Source: Cryptomeria japonica (lineage: Eukaryota > Streptophyta > Pinopsida > Cupressales > Cupressaceae). Taken from it: DNA of 64,000 bases. Location: positions 190,967,891-191,031,890 of the forward strand of contig NC_081406.1 in the NCBI RefSeq assembly GCF_030272615.1. Reading direction: 5' to 3'. The notes below the pieces were generated by a model. The model was not told the origin of the DNA and did not search any database. It saw nothing but the letters and a program-made list of their open reading frames with translations. The position numbers and the translations under genes were made by a program. Of this stretch, positions 37,521-50,479 are shown in pieces (the stretch's first letter is position 1; each line of letters opens with the position of its first letter).

Positions 37521-37600
37521 TTTCGATTTGGAGGCTAATAACAAACAATTCACTCTTACAAAGCAACTCACCTTGCTGGTCGGATAGAAGGCCGAATACC

Positions 37601-37656
37601 TATTTATAGGGAGCCATATCTCCCTAACCCCGCGTAGAAGAAAAGTAGGGGTTGGT
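37601..37656 (-). promoter_or_regulatory. Core promoter of C4H copy 3
   Basis: TATAAATA is at 37608-37601, 81 bp upstream of the ATG, and ACCAACC at 37656-37650. The W-box pair seen perfectly in copy 1 is present here as the near-palindrome AGTCAACCTTGACT just upstream. Confidence 0.65.
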
Positions 37657-38545
37657 AGCAGTCAACCTTGACTCGATCTTCTACCTTTCAAAACAATTCT
37701 GGTAGAGGAAGCAACGGGTGAAACACACGTCGCTGTTTGGTCCCAAATCTGTGGGTTCGGAATTTTTCTTTCTTTTCTAGTTTTTCTCTCCACTTGCTCA
37801 GTTCTACTCGGATCTTCAAAAGGAGGAATACCGTGTGGGGCCTCCTCCAAAACTGTCCCCATTCTTCCGAGGATGATCCATTATTACCCTGGAGCCAAAA
37901 CAAATGGATCAGCAGCTGCAGCCTCTACTGTTCATGCATGCGTCATCTTCCATTGATCTCATGAAAATGATGAAAGCTTACTGTCATCAACTATGCAAGC
38001 CACAAAATTTGGTAAAAGAAAATATCAATTATCCATTAACAACAGTAACTTACGAAATGGCTTCCACCAAATTCAGCCATATTAGATGGGAAAGTGGCCT
38101 AGGGTACTTTTGTCTGAAAGAAACTGTATTCTTATCTTATTTCTATTTATCTTTCCTAGAAGTTCTGGTACTATTGTAATATATATTTTTAGGAAGCAAA
38201 ATCCCGAATAACAAACATGCAACTACGGCGCGTCCTCCATGAAATGTGACCTGTCAAAACGGGTAGCTTGCATACCTTTTTGAGTATGTAAATACCGCAA
38301 TTATACAATCCTCAAAGTTTCCCGTCTCTGTCTGATAGCAAATTACCAAATACTGGGCATGTTAGCCAATTAGTTGGTCAACCGTGAGAATACAAGAATA
38401 TCAGAAATAGGGTATGTAGTTTTTTTGTTTCTTGTTTTTCCAAAGCTAAGCTGCCATAAGGATATTGTTTTAATACGCATTTAGATTTTTTTGTAATTTG
38501 CTTTAATCTGTGCTTGATGTTTAATTTAATGGATTTTTAAATTTA

Positions 38546-38622
38546 TTATTTTTTTATTTTTTTATTTTTATTTTTATTTTTATTTTTTTATTTCTATTTT
38601 TTTATTTTTATTTTTTTTACAA
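38546..38622. repeat. T-rich (T4-6A)n microsatellite
   Basis: TATTTTTTTATTTTTATTTT-type units run for about 75 bp near the inner edge of the unit-3 copia element. Confidence 0.9.
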
Positions 38623-38629
38623 TAACATG

Positions 38630-41600
38630 AATAATGAGTTTAGGTAAGCAATAAATATTATAAATTTGATAAAAAATAATTCATTATATATAAAATAAAG
38701 TGGTTGAATAACTAACAATAAGCATTTCAAATCATTAACAATAATCATATAAACTAGTTATAGATTATTAACATGAAGTAATAAATGCTAACAATCCACT
38801 CTTATTATATCATATGCCCAAGAGAACAAAGTTTGAAAGTTTGAAAGTCTTTGAACATCACAAGAGCAAGAGATTTGGGCCAGCCTTAAACAACACACAC
38901 TAAGAAACATATTAAGCCTAGAGAATGTTAGTCAACACTGAGTTTTTAACACTTTGAATCCTAGAAGTCAAAATTTAGTGTGTGTGATTTAAGTCGTCCA
39001 AGAGATTTGGTAAATATATCAACACAACGATTTTAAATCGAACAAAACTAGAGCTAGATATTCTAGTGTTGAACATGTTTACAAATTAGTAACATTTAAT
39101 TTCAAAATGTTTGTTATGCTAATGAAAAATAGCATTATTAACAAGCTTTAACACACTTTGATTGTCGCAAAACAAAGTGGCAGGACTAGTCTCAAGAACA
39201 TCCATGTAATCAAAATGCGACGTAAATATATTGACTCATTCATAGCTCCACCTTCACTGTGATAATCTATCCATGTGAAAGAGAAATCTATATTTTTCTT
39301 TTTTCTCCCCCAAAATATTGAACAAAATCCCAAAAAGAAAATAAAGTCTTAAGCAAACTTCGTATCATCCACAATACCTACATAGTCCACATATATCTAT
39401 CCATATAAATAAAAATATGAAGGCTATTTGATTCGCAATCCATATGTTATTGTACCATAAATGTATCTCAAAGTGCACTATGTTGATTTCCATTCAGCAA
39501 CCTTAAGTTCCTACATAAACCTAGAAAGATAGCTAAAACCATAGCTAATATCGAGCCTTGTATAAGTCAAGAAGATGAGGCATGCAACCAAATGACAACA
39601 AAGAGCAACATTAAATAAATCTTATGGATCATGGTGAGAAAGTTGTAATTATGTCACCATGGGGGTAGACATATGCTTCCAATCTTCTATTTTGAATTTC
39701 TTGAGCAATGCATTGGCATATTTCATGGGAGAGATATATATTTGATTCTTTTATTGCCACACTTTAAGTCAAAGACTATAATGCATAAGGCCAAGATTTT
39801 TCATGTTGAATGATCATTTGAGATCAAACTTTGTTGTATTAATCATTTGTAGAGATATCCCTATGATGACTCGATCATTGGCATATATTATCAAAATGAC
39901 AATTATACAACTTAACTAACTGGGGATTGGAAAAATTTAAAGATATGAGCCAGGATAGGAAGCTGGTGATGTCCCCCACTAGGTAGGTTGTCAGTTTGTG
40001 CCTTTGGTGGGGGTGTGTTTTGTTCTGACTTTTTGGTCTATTGGTTCTGCTTGTCTATTGTTTGGGTTTAGTTTATAGGATTTTATGCCTACTAGATTTT
40101 TTTCCTTTTTGGCAGTAGACATCCTAGTCTTGGGCCCTCACTCCTCTTGAGCCCTTGGTTTTGGTCCCTTGCTGGTTTGTTGTGGTTATGTAAAGGTTCG
40201 GGCCTCTCTCAATTTAATCTATTCAGAAAACTGGTGACCGTTTTAAACTCATTTAAAAGATCAATAATATATCCACCTTATAAAATTTTCATATTAAACA
40301 AACATTTCATAAAAATACCTTGTTGGAAATTGGGGATTTTCATGTAGTTCAGCCAATGCCTTCATTAGATCCACCATTTTCATTTCTTTTGATAATTGAA
40401 ATCAATCAACACTACCATGAAAAACCATATTATTCCTTGTGCCTTTCTATCAAGAATCTCTCATTCTTTATCTATCATATTAATTGGTTTATTTACTTTT
40501 CCACTTAATGATAATAAAAGGTCCTTTTGATATGGATTGTCATCCCTTTGCATCTTTCATAGCTGGTATTTTTGGCTATTAAAATAGTTGAACTTAAACT
40601 TTCCTTCATCCATCATTGCTCTCACTCAAATCAAGAACCATTCATTCAATTCTATTATCCAAATAAATGTACATCTTTGATACTAGTTGTTAGGAATAGA
40701 ATCACATAGGAATATAAAATTAAAAAAAAAGTAAAATTAAAATATAAAAATAACAAAAAAAGATATATAGACATAGATATATAAAGTTCATCCAACAATC
40801 ATAATATAATTCCCTTGCAAAATAGGGTATCCTTCTATGGAATGAAAAGGCAACATACTTCCCCAAACCTTGGAGTATGGGGTAAACCCCCCTTAATTCC
40901 CCCCATAATGAAATGGTCTATAAAACAACTAAAAAAACACTTGAAACATTAGACCATTAACAAGATCAAGCTGCATTACAAACATTTATCACTTCATAAG
41001 ATTATTCAGTGCTTTCATAAGTAGACTTAACATGTTCTAAATATTTATAAGCTCTACTATGAAGAAGCTAGAATTTCTTCATGTAGATGAGTACTGCATC
41101 TTGATTTTTGTTTATTTCCATGTCTTGATTCATTCAAGGCTATGTTTTGATTAAGCCCCTTTTTCTAGTGTAATATTAAATACGGATTATGCATCTCATC
41201 ATATTTGCATTGCATCACATTTGAGTTTTGGCCATGAAGTTCACCTCTAGAAGACAACTCTCAAACAAAAATCACCTTCTTCTTTGCATATGTGGTAGAC
41301 TTCACATCAATTTAGTTCTCCTACTTCTACACTACCTTCAATTCTTGTGTTCATCTTCTCATACACAAGAATGTGATGACTTTCAAAATAATATATTACC
41401 AACAATAGGATGTTCCTGAATGCATTAAACATAGGAAATAATGCTTCATAGGCTAGAATAAGTATTTCTCTAATACCATAATGCACTTGAGAAAGAAATC
41501 GACATTAAATAGATTGAATTAAAAACTCAATATATAAAAAATAAAAAGGTTGAATAGTCACCATGTCAAGTATACCCAACCAACCAACTATAACTATAAA

Positions 41601-41643
41601 AAAAATAGTTATACATTATAATATGATGTGGTAAATGTTAACA
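38630..41643 (-). mobile_element. Decayed internally deleted Ty1/copia element (unit 3 copy)
   Basis: It has the same layout as the unit-2 and unit-4 copies: 5' LTR start TGTTAACATTTACC at 41643; primer-binding region near 40680 (TAGTATCAAAG after ...CTAACAAC); gag remnant; RT remnant at about 39540-39910; RNase H remnant at about 39140-39340, where the minus strand reads GFCSIFWG and LVLPLCFATIKVC; and a truncated 3' LTR from about 38793. It is further interrupted by a 305-bp insert at 39924-40228. Confidence 0.75.
39924..40228 (+). mobile_element. Short LINE-like insertion inside the copia relic
   Basis: The insert is absent from the orthologous positions in units 2 and 4. It is bounded by AACTGG at 39918-39923 and 40229-40234. 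Its 3' end reads GGGCCTCTCTCAATTTAATC, similar in style to the ends of 27890-28527 and 29165-29580. It is T/G-rich with no open frame of interest. Probably a 5'-truncated LINE or SINE-like copy. Confidence 0.45.
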
Positions 41644-41929
41644 ATGAAGAATCCTGATTGTAATTAATCTTGAAATCAAATTATCATGTTGATGAATTAG
41701 TTTTCTATTCAAAATATTAATATTATTAAATTGTGTATGGTTTCATTTTATAAAATATAATTTTTTCCTAACATTCTATGTTTAGCAGCTTATAAAATAA
41801 TAAATACTTGGAAGCATTAATTGTAATTATAACACTATTATTTCTATTTTTTAGGTAAAATATGAAATAACAATTTGTAATGATAATTTATGACATTTAA
41901 ATTTGACTAATTTAATATGGATACTACAT

Positions 41930-44700
41930 TAATTATTCTTGTGATATGGATAGTATACATTAATTAGAGTTCATAATGCTTAGACATTTTCTTTTCTACA
42001 TAAATTCTAAGCCATGCAAGCTCTTATGCAAGGAAGTTACTATTACATAGTCTACTTCAAGATTTGGATGCATGAAAGAGAAAAGACCAATAGAAAATTT
42101 GGTGAATCATTCAATCTTTTACAAGTCCAAGAAAATGATTTAGGTCAAGACCTATGCTTAAGTTTTCATACATTAAAATATTTGATAGGGGCTAGGTCAT
42201 ATCAAGGTGTTAGAAGATGCCTTTAGGGTCACTATGTTGTAAAAAATAAGATTAAAAATCTAGGAAATGGAAATGGATGGGAAATTTAAATATTTGTGTG
42301 CATATGATACATGGTTATCATATCCATCAAATAAAATATGGTAGTTGTACAATTTTAGAGTCTATCAACCTAGCCATGTAGCTTCTCCAATGATAAAACT
42401 ATTATTTACTTATCTACTTTAGAGTCTAGCTCCAAAATAAATTGATTTTGGTCAATCTAATAGTATGTTGCAAGTGATTTGCATAATAATAGGTCAAGTG
42501 GTTAGAAAATAGAATATTTTGGATCAAATACTAAAAGTGATAACAATTTTGATCATAATTTCATGGTTAATTTTATATGCAACCTTTATCAAATATGGGG
42601 GAGAAGAATTATCACCTTTTTAGAGGTAGTTCCAACAATTTACAAGTAATCTCTCTTCCTAGATATGTTCGTTCTACTAGTAATAGCAATATTGGTAGTA
42701 GTATTCCTTTGTAAAATGATAGCTTAGGTAGTCCTAGTTCAATCCTAATATGTCTTCTTCATCTATATTTATATAGTACAATATTGAACTCTTATTTCAT
42801 AATTCCTCTACCATCAACTATATTATTGTGTACATGCCCATTTTTATGGTCTCAACTCTCCTTTAAAGCTCAATTGATCAATATTTTTTTGTTACCACCA
42901 TTATCATTGATATAATTATCATGATTAACTCTACCTAGCCATTTTTATTTATGAAATTAAAAACCATTGTCCTCTCCAATTCTTAGAAGAACATTTCTTT
43001 GTATTGAATAAAAATAACATAAGAAAAGAAAATAATATTGATTATTATATTATCATTCCATCTATACTTAATACTACTCCTCTATCTAATACTAACATTG
43101 TTACATTTGATTTGGATATTCATGATGTATAAAACTTAATGGATACAAGTTGTTAGTGTATCTACTTGAACCAACAATAACAAATATAATGCAATGTATG
43201 ACAAGATCATTCTTCAAGAAATTTTATAACAATTGAACTCAAAGATAGTTGATATGACTATTTGAAGAACCTAATTTATTTTAACATTATTGTCTTTTTT
43301 TTTAATCTAGATAAATACAACAAGTACTATTAGACCAATTCTCATTGGCAGATGGGTTAGTTTTTCATATTTAAGAATTTAAAAGCATTTTAATCATTGT
43401 TTTTTTCTTATGGAGTGTTGTGGAATGTTCAATAATATTTTTAAATTAGTGAAGCTCTTTATAATTTTATAGATCTACAATATGTATGTTGTAATGGGTG
43501 CATTGCCAATTGATATTGATGCATGTTTATTTGAGTTCAACCACTTATAGCACTCGTAATCTTAGATTCATCCATGTCACAATTGGTAGATATTTTGAAG
43601 TCGCATATGTGATATTAGTTGGGTATATTGTAACAAGCCAAAGAGGAGAGTGGGAGACAAAGAAGATTGGAGGATTTCAATCTAATGAGCTAGCTTTTTA
43701 TTTTGAGATGGTAGATTATTAGAGAAACACTACTATATTTGCATCCCTTCACGAAGTTAGGGAGGGGTGACAATTCTTATAAATATTTGTGTATTGTTTA
43801 CTCTAAATAGGGTGGGGTTAGTGTATTGACACTTACTCATTTTGTTGATAGTGAACCCTATATAATAGGTAGGGTTACCATATTTACATTCATTTTTTTC
43901 TTACTATACATTAGAGGAGGGATTTGGTTCCCACAACATTGGCAATAGGATATTGGCACATTTAAAAAAGGGTGAACTCTTATAGAAGAGTTGCTTTCTC
44001 ATTGTGCAATCATTGGATAAGGGATTTTTTGGCATTCTTAAAAGAGGGCGGACACCTAATGGAGTGTTCTCTCTAATTTTCAATAATGTTGGGATATAAT
44101 CTCTCATGTGGTACAAAGGATATCTAGGTTTGATAGTCAATACATTCACTTGGTCTAATTAGTTTATCATGTCTTGAGCAAGCAAGGAAATTTAGTGGAG
44201 GCACTTCATCAGATTTTTAGATAAGCTTCTATATTGGATACCGTGTTTTGTCTATCAAATGTTGCATTTTTCTTTTAATTAATGTAAAAAGGGGAGAATG
44301 TTGGAATTTATATTTTAATATTTAATAAATAAGTCAAATTATATATATAAATCAGCATACTAATATATCAACATTAATTTATAAATTATCATAGTTTAGT
44401 AATAAACTTATATTAATTTATAAATTATCATAGTTTAGTAATAAACTTATATTAAGAGGTTATTTTTCTATATAGAAATAGGTGTTTGGGTGGTTAGTGT
44501 AAATGAAAGATGAATTTTTTTATGAAATCATTTGGTATCAATCTAAATCAATGTAGTATATAAGAATTCCAAATGAACAACAATGTATTTTTTTTATATT
44601 ATTAAAAATTATTTGATTGTACTATAAGATTTAATAATTTGAATGTTTTCTTACCAAATTTAATAATTTAAAATATTAAATACCATGTATCGACATACAC
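41930..44700 (+). mobile_element. Shared plus-strand LTR-element region (unit 3 copy)
   Basis: This aligns with 32300-35110 and 53540-57400. The polypurine run AAAAAGGGGAGAA precedes TGTTGGAATTTATATT at 44299. A 39-bp tandem duplication private to this copy lies at 44373-44411 and 44412-44450. No readable pol domain. Confidence 0.5.
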
Positions 44701-44920
44701 ATCAGAGCATTTGAAGAGATGAATTAAGATTTTAAACCAACAGGTAGAAAATGATGATTGTTTTTCCCTTTAATCCAATGTGTATTGCTTCAGCAGAGCA
44801 TTAGGAAATTATGACGTGATTATTAGACATGAGAAAGCCAGGCTTCATCCACATCATAAGCAAGTCAAACATCTAAATCTTCGGAATTATGACGTGATTA
44901 TCAGATGGGACAAAACCTTC

Positions 44921-47249
44921 TGGTGCAGGAGCACCTAGCTTCATTCTTAGCTTCATTTTCATCATAGATTTGATTTTTGTTAGTTTTAAGTTGGAAAGTT
45001 GTCTAAGATGTTTTTGAGGTTGTTATAGGTTGTTTGGATGGGTTTTGAACTCATTGTGTGGTTTTGGTTTCTTGTTTTCATCTTTTTGCTCAAAGTTGCC
45101 AATTTGGTGTTGCTTGGCAAAATGATGGAAAAATGAGTTTTTAATGTGGTTTTTGTTTTAAAAGCTTTTAGACATGTTTTATGCTTGGGTTTTAGGTGTG
45201 AGAAGTGTTTTTAGGTGATTGTTAGTCTTGGAGGTCAATATTGCATTTTCTAGGCACCAAAAGTTGTCATTTAGGCATCAAAATGTCAATTTTAGGTGCT
45301 CTTGGACATGTACCTGTCCGTACAGGAGGCTAACCAACTGGGAAAGGTATTTAATCTCCTATTTGAACCATTGTAAGGGTTGATTTCGTGGATTTATGAA
45401 GCATTTTCCAAGTTTGCACTAGTTTTACTTGGTTTTTCTCTAGTTTTTAACTCCATGTGAATAGCAGTCTGTACACCTGCTGTACTTGGCTGTACTGTTC
45501 TTGCATTTTTAGATTCTATTATGTTTTCTTAAGCTTTTCCCTTTGGTGGCATCTAATTTTATCAAGTTTTGTGTTTGTAGTAAAATTAGTTTGATTTGAC
45601 AATTTCACTGCCTTGTCTAGGAAATTGGCAAGGATGCTTGACCAACTTGGCTTCTTGAAGTCCTAAAATGTTCATGGCTTCCCAAGAACCAGTTGGTCAA
45701 CTTGTAAATTATGTAAATACATGTTTTTCTTTCAAGAATGCAGGTGCAAGGAGTTTTGTGGCCATGGAGTCCTAGGCAAGTGTGCCATTTGGCTAGGGTC
45801 TTGTAAAGGTTTGATGCTTTGCTCTTCCATAGCAAATGCATTCTTCAGGTGGACAAACTTGTCTTGTTGTCCAAGATTGTAAGTGAAATCTAAGAGGCTT
45901 TCTAAGCCAAGAGAAGGAAGGTTGCATTTTCAGTTTGTGCAAATTGTAAACAAAAACAGTGAGTCACTGTTTTGGTATTAGTTTTCCTTTCTTTTGTTTG
46001 CTCTCCACCATTTATTGGTCTGTGTAAAACCTTGTATCTTCTTTGTTTGTTTGCAAACAAGAGCAAGGAAAGGTGTTTGACCCTTGTCCATGGGTTGGAA
46101 AGTTGCCAAGATCAATTGATGATCTTTGAGGCAAAGTTGTAATGCCCAATTTGCTGCCACAGTCAACTATGACTGGTTTTTACATTCTTTGTTGAAGTTA
46201 TACATGAAATTCTCCTCTCCAAGTGGTAGGTATGAAGGACATCAAGCTTTAAAAGGCAAAGCATTGCTAAGAAAGCACAAACAGATCTTCAAATGGGAGT
46301 TTTGAAAAATGTAAAGTGCAGGTCCAAAGGAGAAAACAATGAAAAGAGAAAAGTGCAATCATAAATGACTTGACAGTGAACAAATCTTTATTGTAATTTC
46401 CTAATAGCTTTTGTGCAGGGCTAATGAGATATTTGTGTGTCTTTAATGATGGATTTGTTCTCATGTTTTGAAATTTAATTTCTTTTCATGCTAAAGATGT
46501 GCTTATAGACAACAATAATGAGAAAGTTATCAACGTTGCATATGCCTTATGAGCAACTTTTGTAAATATGATTTCCTAACCTTTGGAAGGTGTAAAACCT
46601 GTCTGTCCATGGCTCATTTAACAAGTAACAGGGTAGAATCAAGGTTGTATGGTCCATGTTGAAGGTCTCCAACTTGTTAGTCATTATTTGCCATTGAAAC
46701 CCTTGCAAACCCTCCTTTTTCACCCATTTTTGGGACAGTCACGGAGAAGGCCTAAGAGACCCTGAGACTTTGAAAATCTTCAAGAACTCCCAAAAGGGTG
46801 TTCGAATATCAACTCCTTTTTGTCTAGATGTCCATCGCTTGAGCAGGGTGAGCACAAAACCCCAAGTGGAGGGCTAATTCCTTGTAGCACATTTTAGACC
46901 TCAAAATTGAGTTTTTGTCAAATCGGGTATGTCAGAGAAGGTTGCAAAGCATGAAATCCAACAAATCAAGTTGAAATAGGTTAACCTAACATGAATTCAA
47001 CCTATTTGGTGAGTTTGGCTTCATAAGTCGGTTTTGGAGCACTTGAAAGGATGACAACAACTATGGAGTTGAAGCCTTTGAGTAGCCAAGGAGAGTTTGA
47101 CATAAGGAGGTGGAACAAAGTGAGTTGTTAGACTGCCTTTGAGCTATTTGCACTCTGTCCTTGGTGACTACACCTTGAAAACAGTAAGGATCTATCACTT
47201 AGCAAACATACTAGCCACTTAACAACCACCTAGCACTCCCTCCCTATCA
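44921..47249. mobile_element. 2.3-kb insertion with TG...CA ends and 5-bp TSD (solo LTR)
   Basis: The insert starts TGGTGCAGGAGC and ends CTCCCTATCA. It is flanked by the direct repeat CCTTC at 44916-44920 and 47250-47254. Removing the insert and one CCTTC restores the continuous 3' flank seen in copy 3 (GCCTTCCTTCACCCACATC at about 35332). TG...CA ends with a 5-bp duplication and no internal gag or pol fit a solo LTR (2329 bp) of a large LTR retrotransposon. Small frames inside are not genes. It lies 224 bp downstream of the copy 4 stop codon and is private to that unit, so it is younger than the duplication. Confidence 0.75.
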
Positions 47250-47472
47250 CCTTCCTTCACCCACACCATAAGCAAATAAAACATCTAAATCTTATTTCAC
47301 AATTATGTTCAGTACTAAACAATCTTCTCCATTTACTAAGCAAAATAAATAAGGTGGACAATTATTTCCAAGACAGAGGTGATCCATAACTGATCTGTGT
47401 GCAGAAGTAGAGGATATCATGAGCAGGGTATGTAATAGACGATCACAAGGGATGTGAGAGAGAGAAAGAGAG

Positions 47473-49440
47473 TCACAGAGGCTCGAAGCGTACGGTGGAG
47501 GGGCGAGCGACGTGGAGACTGAATTGCCCACCCTTTTCACTCACATCAATCTTCTCCTCACCTGGCGGCGGAAGCATTTCGAAGTTGTTCAATAATCTCC
47601 CAATTACCAGTGCCAGCAGAGGCAGGGCAAGGATGATTCCCGGGCAGCTCCGCCTCCCCATTCCAAAAGGCAGAAAACGGAAATCTACTTTCCCTCCCAC
47701 CGCCGCCTCAGTCTCCTCCTCCTCTTCCATGAATCTCTCCGCCCTGAACTCTGATGGATTCTGCCACCACTCTGGATTGTTAGCCAGCCACCAAGCATTC
47801 ACCACCACCTTGCTCTCCTGAGGAATGTGGAAGCCGTCAAGGGAGGCTTCTTCAGAGTTCATGTGTGGAACCAGCAGCGGAATGGGTGTATGCAGCCTCA
47901 GCGTCTCTTTTACAACCGCCTGCAGATACGGCAGCTTTTCAACATCCTCCTCTTTCACCGCCGCCCCTTTACCAACGACTCTCTCCAGTTCATTTCTCAC
48001 CTTTGCCTGCACCTCCGGATGGTTCACCAGCTCCGCAAGAGCCCACTCCATCGACCACAGTGTCGTCTCTATGGCCGCCACGTTTATGTTCTCCACGATG
48101 TAGAGCACGTTTTGCTCGTTGATTTCGCCCTTGCTCTCTGCTTCCAGTATGTGGTCTATGGCGCACTTTTTCACCTGCTCATCGCCCTTCCCTTTCGCCA
48201 AAATCTTCCTGCATCCGTCCCCATCACAACTACATTAATATCATCAAATAAAATACTATGCAGATGATGCTTCTCACTTGATCTTCAACACTCTACTTTA
48301 ATATCACTTTTTATGTGGTTTAAGAATAGCCGTTCCCGTGGAACAGGGGAAATAGTTTAAATTGTTGGTCTCTACATGAACAGTAGATTTGTTGTCTTCA
48401 ACCTATTGACTGGAAACTAGATTGGTAAGGACGGTTGTGTCAATTTCCTTATTTTATAAAGAAAATTGTTTGATAAATTCATATTTAGGTTAGAAAGCAG
48501 CGAAATTTGGCTTATATGTAATAATACTTTCAGTGATGGGACAAAGATAATCAAATTCCGCCCCCGAATGTCAAATAAATGCATTACAAGCAGTCTCCGG
48601 GGCTTACCTTCGTTCTTGGATGAAGTAGTTGTTAAAAAACGCAAGCCTCCTGCTCTGAAGGTCCCTGCACTTGTTCAAATACCCTCTCAGAAACGGCCTC
48701 AGTATGGGGATGAAGTCCCCGTAATTGTACTCAAAACTCTGCGCCAGTCGGCTTCTATCTGCATTAAAAGCAGTGGCCTGAAGGAACAGCGGGTCCTCCT
48801 GAGACTCGAACCCGCGATCAAACATCATCTTGTACAAAATATTATAAAGCATGAGTTGAAGCCTTTTCCTAATAACTATACCGCTCTCTAAGGCCTCTTT
48901 ATTTGCCCGGACGTCTTCAACGACTTTCTGAATCTCCTCCTCCCATCCTCCTCTATAATGTTGGACAACTTTCTGAGTAAAGAAGGGAAGAGTCATAATC
49001 CTTCTCATCTTTCGCCAGTGCTCACCATAGACAGTGAACACCATGTCTTGCCCATTGCCCGTGAATATGTCGAACACCAGGTTGTTCTTCCTAGACCCAA
49101 ATTCGACGCCCTGAGTATGAACTTGTTTTGCAAGCTCAGGATTCGACACCACCACCAAATTTCTGCAACCCAATCTCAGCATGAAAACGTCTCCATAGCT
49201 TTTGGCCATCTTCGCAAGATTTCTGTGGTTCAGATCATTCCCCACTTGCAGCCAATTGCCAAATATGGGCAAAGACAGCGGCCCAGGAGGCAGCTTGGAG
49301 CGTTTCCTCACTAGTGTAGCCATCACTAACAATGTCACAAAAAGAATTGCTCCCAATTCCAGGGGATACAAGTCAGGCTGCTTCAAGAAATCTTGGATTG
49401 AAGACAAAGAGAGAAAAAACTGGCCAAGAGATGAAGCCAT
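47473..49440 (-). CDS. C4H: Cinnamate 4-hydroxylase, CYP73 class II-like, copy 4 (lesions at two sites)
   Basis: Exons are 49440-48608 (833 nt) and 48208-47473; the intron at 48607-48209 is 399 bp (GTAAGC...TGCAG, phase 2). The product is 522 residues. Frames and splice sites are intact and the heme loop is present (Cys466). Two changes are unique in the array: loss of one Leu codon (AKQVHTQG for AKQVLHTQG, residue 108), just before SRS1, and Pro to Ala in PERF (FRAERF; Ala codon at 47740-47742). It also has ARPSTVRF for ARHSTVRF near the C terminus and [13 protein letters not shown]. Such a cluster at otherwise invariant sites suggests relaxed constraint. The protein may be impaired, but the gene is not a clear pseudogene. 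Its leader is 17 bp shorter than in the other copies. Confidence 0.88.
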
Positions 49441-49503
49441 CTTCGATTTGGAGGCTAATTACAAAGCAACTCGCCTTGCTGGTCTAATAGAGGGACGAAT
49501 ACC

Positions 49504-49557
49504 TATTTATAGGGAGCCATCTCTTTAACCCAGTGTAAGAGAATATTGGGGGTTGGT
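49504..49557 (-). promoter_or_regulatory. Core promoter of C4H copy 4
   Basis: TATAAATA is at 49511-49504, only 64 bp from the ATG because about 17 bp of leader is missing, against 81 bp in the other four copies. ACCAACC is at 49557-49551. Confidence 0.65.
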
Positions 49558-50194
49558 AGCAGTCAACCAGACTCGAGCTTGTATCTTTCAAAACAATTCT
49601 GGTAGAGGAAGCAACGGGTGAAACACGCATCGCTGTTTGGTCCCAAATCTGTGGGTTCAGAGTCTTCAACTTCTTAATATCTAGTTTTTCCACCTGCTCA
49701 GTTCTACTGGGTCTTCAAAATATAGAATACTGTGTGGGGCCGCCTCCAAAACTGCCCCCATTCTTTCGAGGATGATCCAAAACAAATGGGTCAGTAGCTA
49801 CAATCCCTCATGTTCATGCATGCGTCATCTTTCATTGATCTCATGGAAATGATGAAAGCTAACTGTCATCAACTATGCAAGCCACAAAATTTGATGAAAA
49901 TGAAAGAAAATATCAATTATCCATTAACAGCACTAACTTAAGGGATAGCTTCCACCAAATTCAACCATATTAGTTTGGAAAGTCACCTAGGGTACTTTTG
50001 TCTAAAAGAAACTGTATTCTTATCCAATATCTAATTTTCCTAGAAGTTTCAGTACTATATTTTTAGGAAGCAAAAGAACAAAGAAGAAATATACAACTAC
50101 AGCATACCTTTAAAGTAGGTAAATACCGCATATAATCCTCAAAGTTAACCCTTCTTCGTCTGAAAACAAATTGCCAAATAGTGGGCAGGTTTGA

Positions 50195-50396
50195 CAATTG
50201 TTCTGTCAACCGTGAGAATGCAAGAATAAGAGAAACAGGGTATTTGTTCTTTTTGTTTTCCAAAGGTGAACTGCCATAAGGATATTGATGTTAGTCAATT
50301 GTTCTGTCAACGGTGAGAATGCAAGAATAACAGAAACAGGGTATTTGTTCTTTCAGCTTTCCAAAAGTGAACTGCCATAAGGATATTGTGTTAATG
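50195..50396. repeat. 101-bp tandem duplication in upstream flank of copy 4
   Basis: CAATTGTTCTGTCAACCGTG through AACTGCCATAAGGATATTG begins at 50195 and again at 50296 with few changes. Other units have one copy of this block (for example 24830-24890 and 60610-60660). Confidence 0.85.
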
Positions 50397-50479
50397 CGCA
50401 TTTAAATTTTGATGTAATTTGCTTTAATATGTGCTTGATGTTTAATGAATTTTCAAACTTGTTTTCACACTAATATGAA

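Noticed and set aside
37521-37571. N-terminal extension of 17 residues upstream of MASLLG in copies 1-3
   Set aside because: The extension opens with GTG, not ATG, is absent in copies 4 and 5, and lies in the leader just below the TATA box. The first ATG gives proteins of equal length in all copies.
37569-37580. AAG-GTGAGT splice-donor-like site in the leader of copies 1, 3 and 5
   Set aside because: Copy 2 has AAAGTGAGT and copy 4 GGCGAGT, and no acceptor occurs between it and the ATG, so a conserved 5' UTR intron is not supported.
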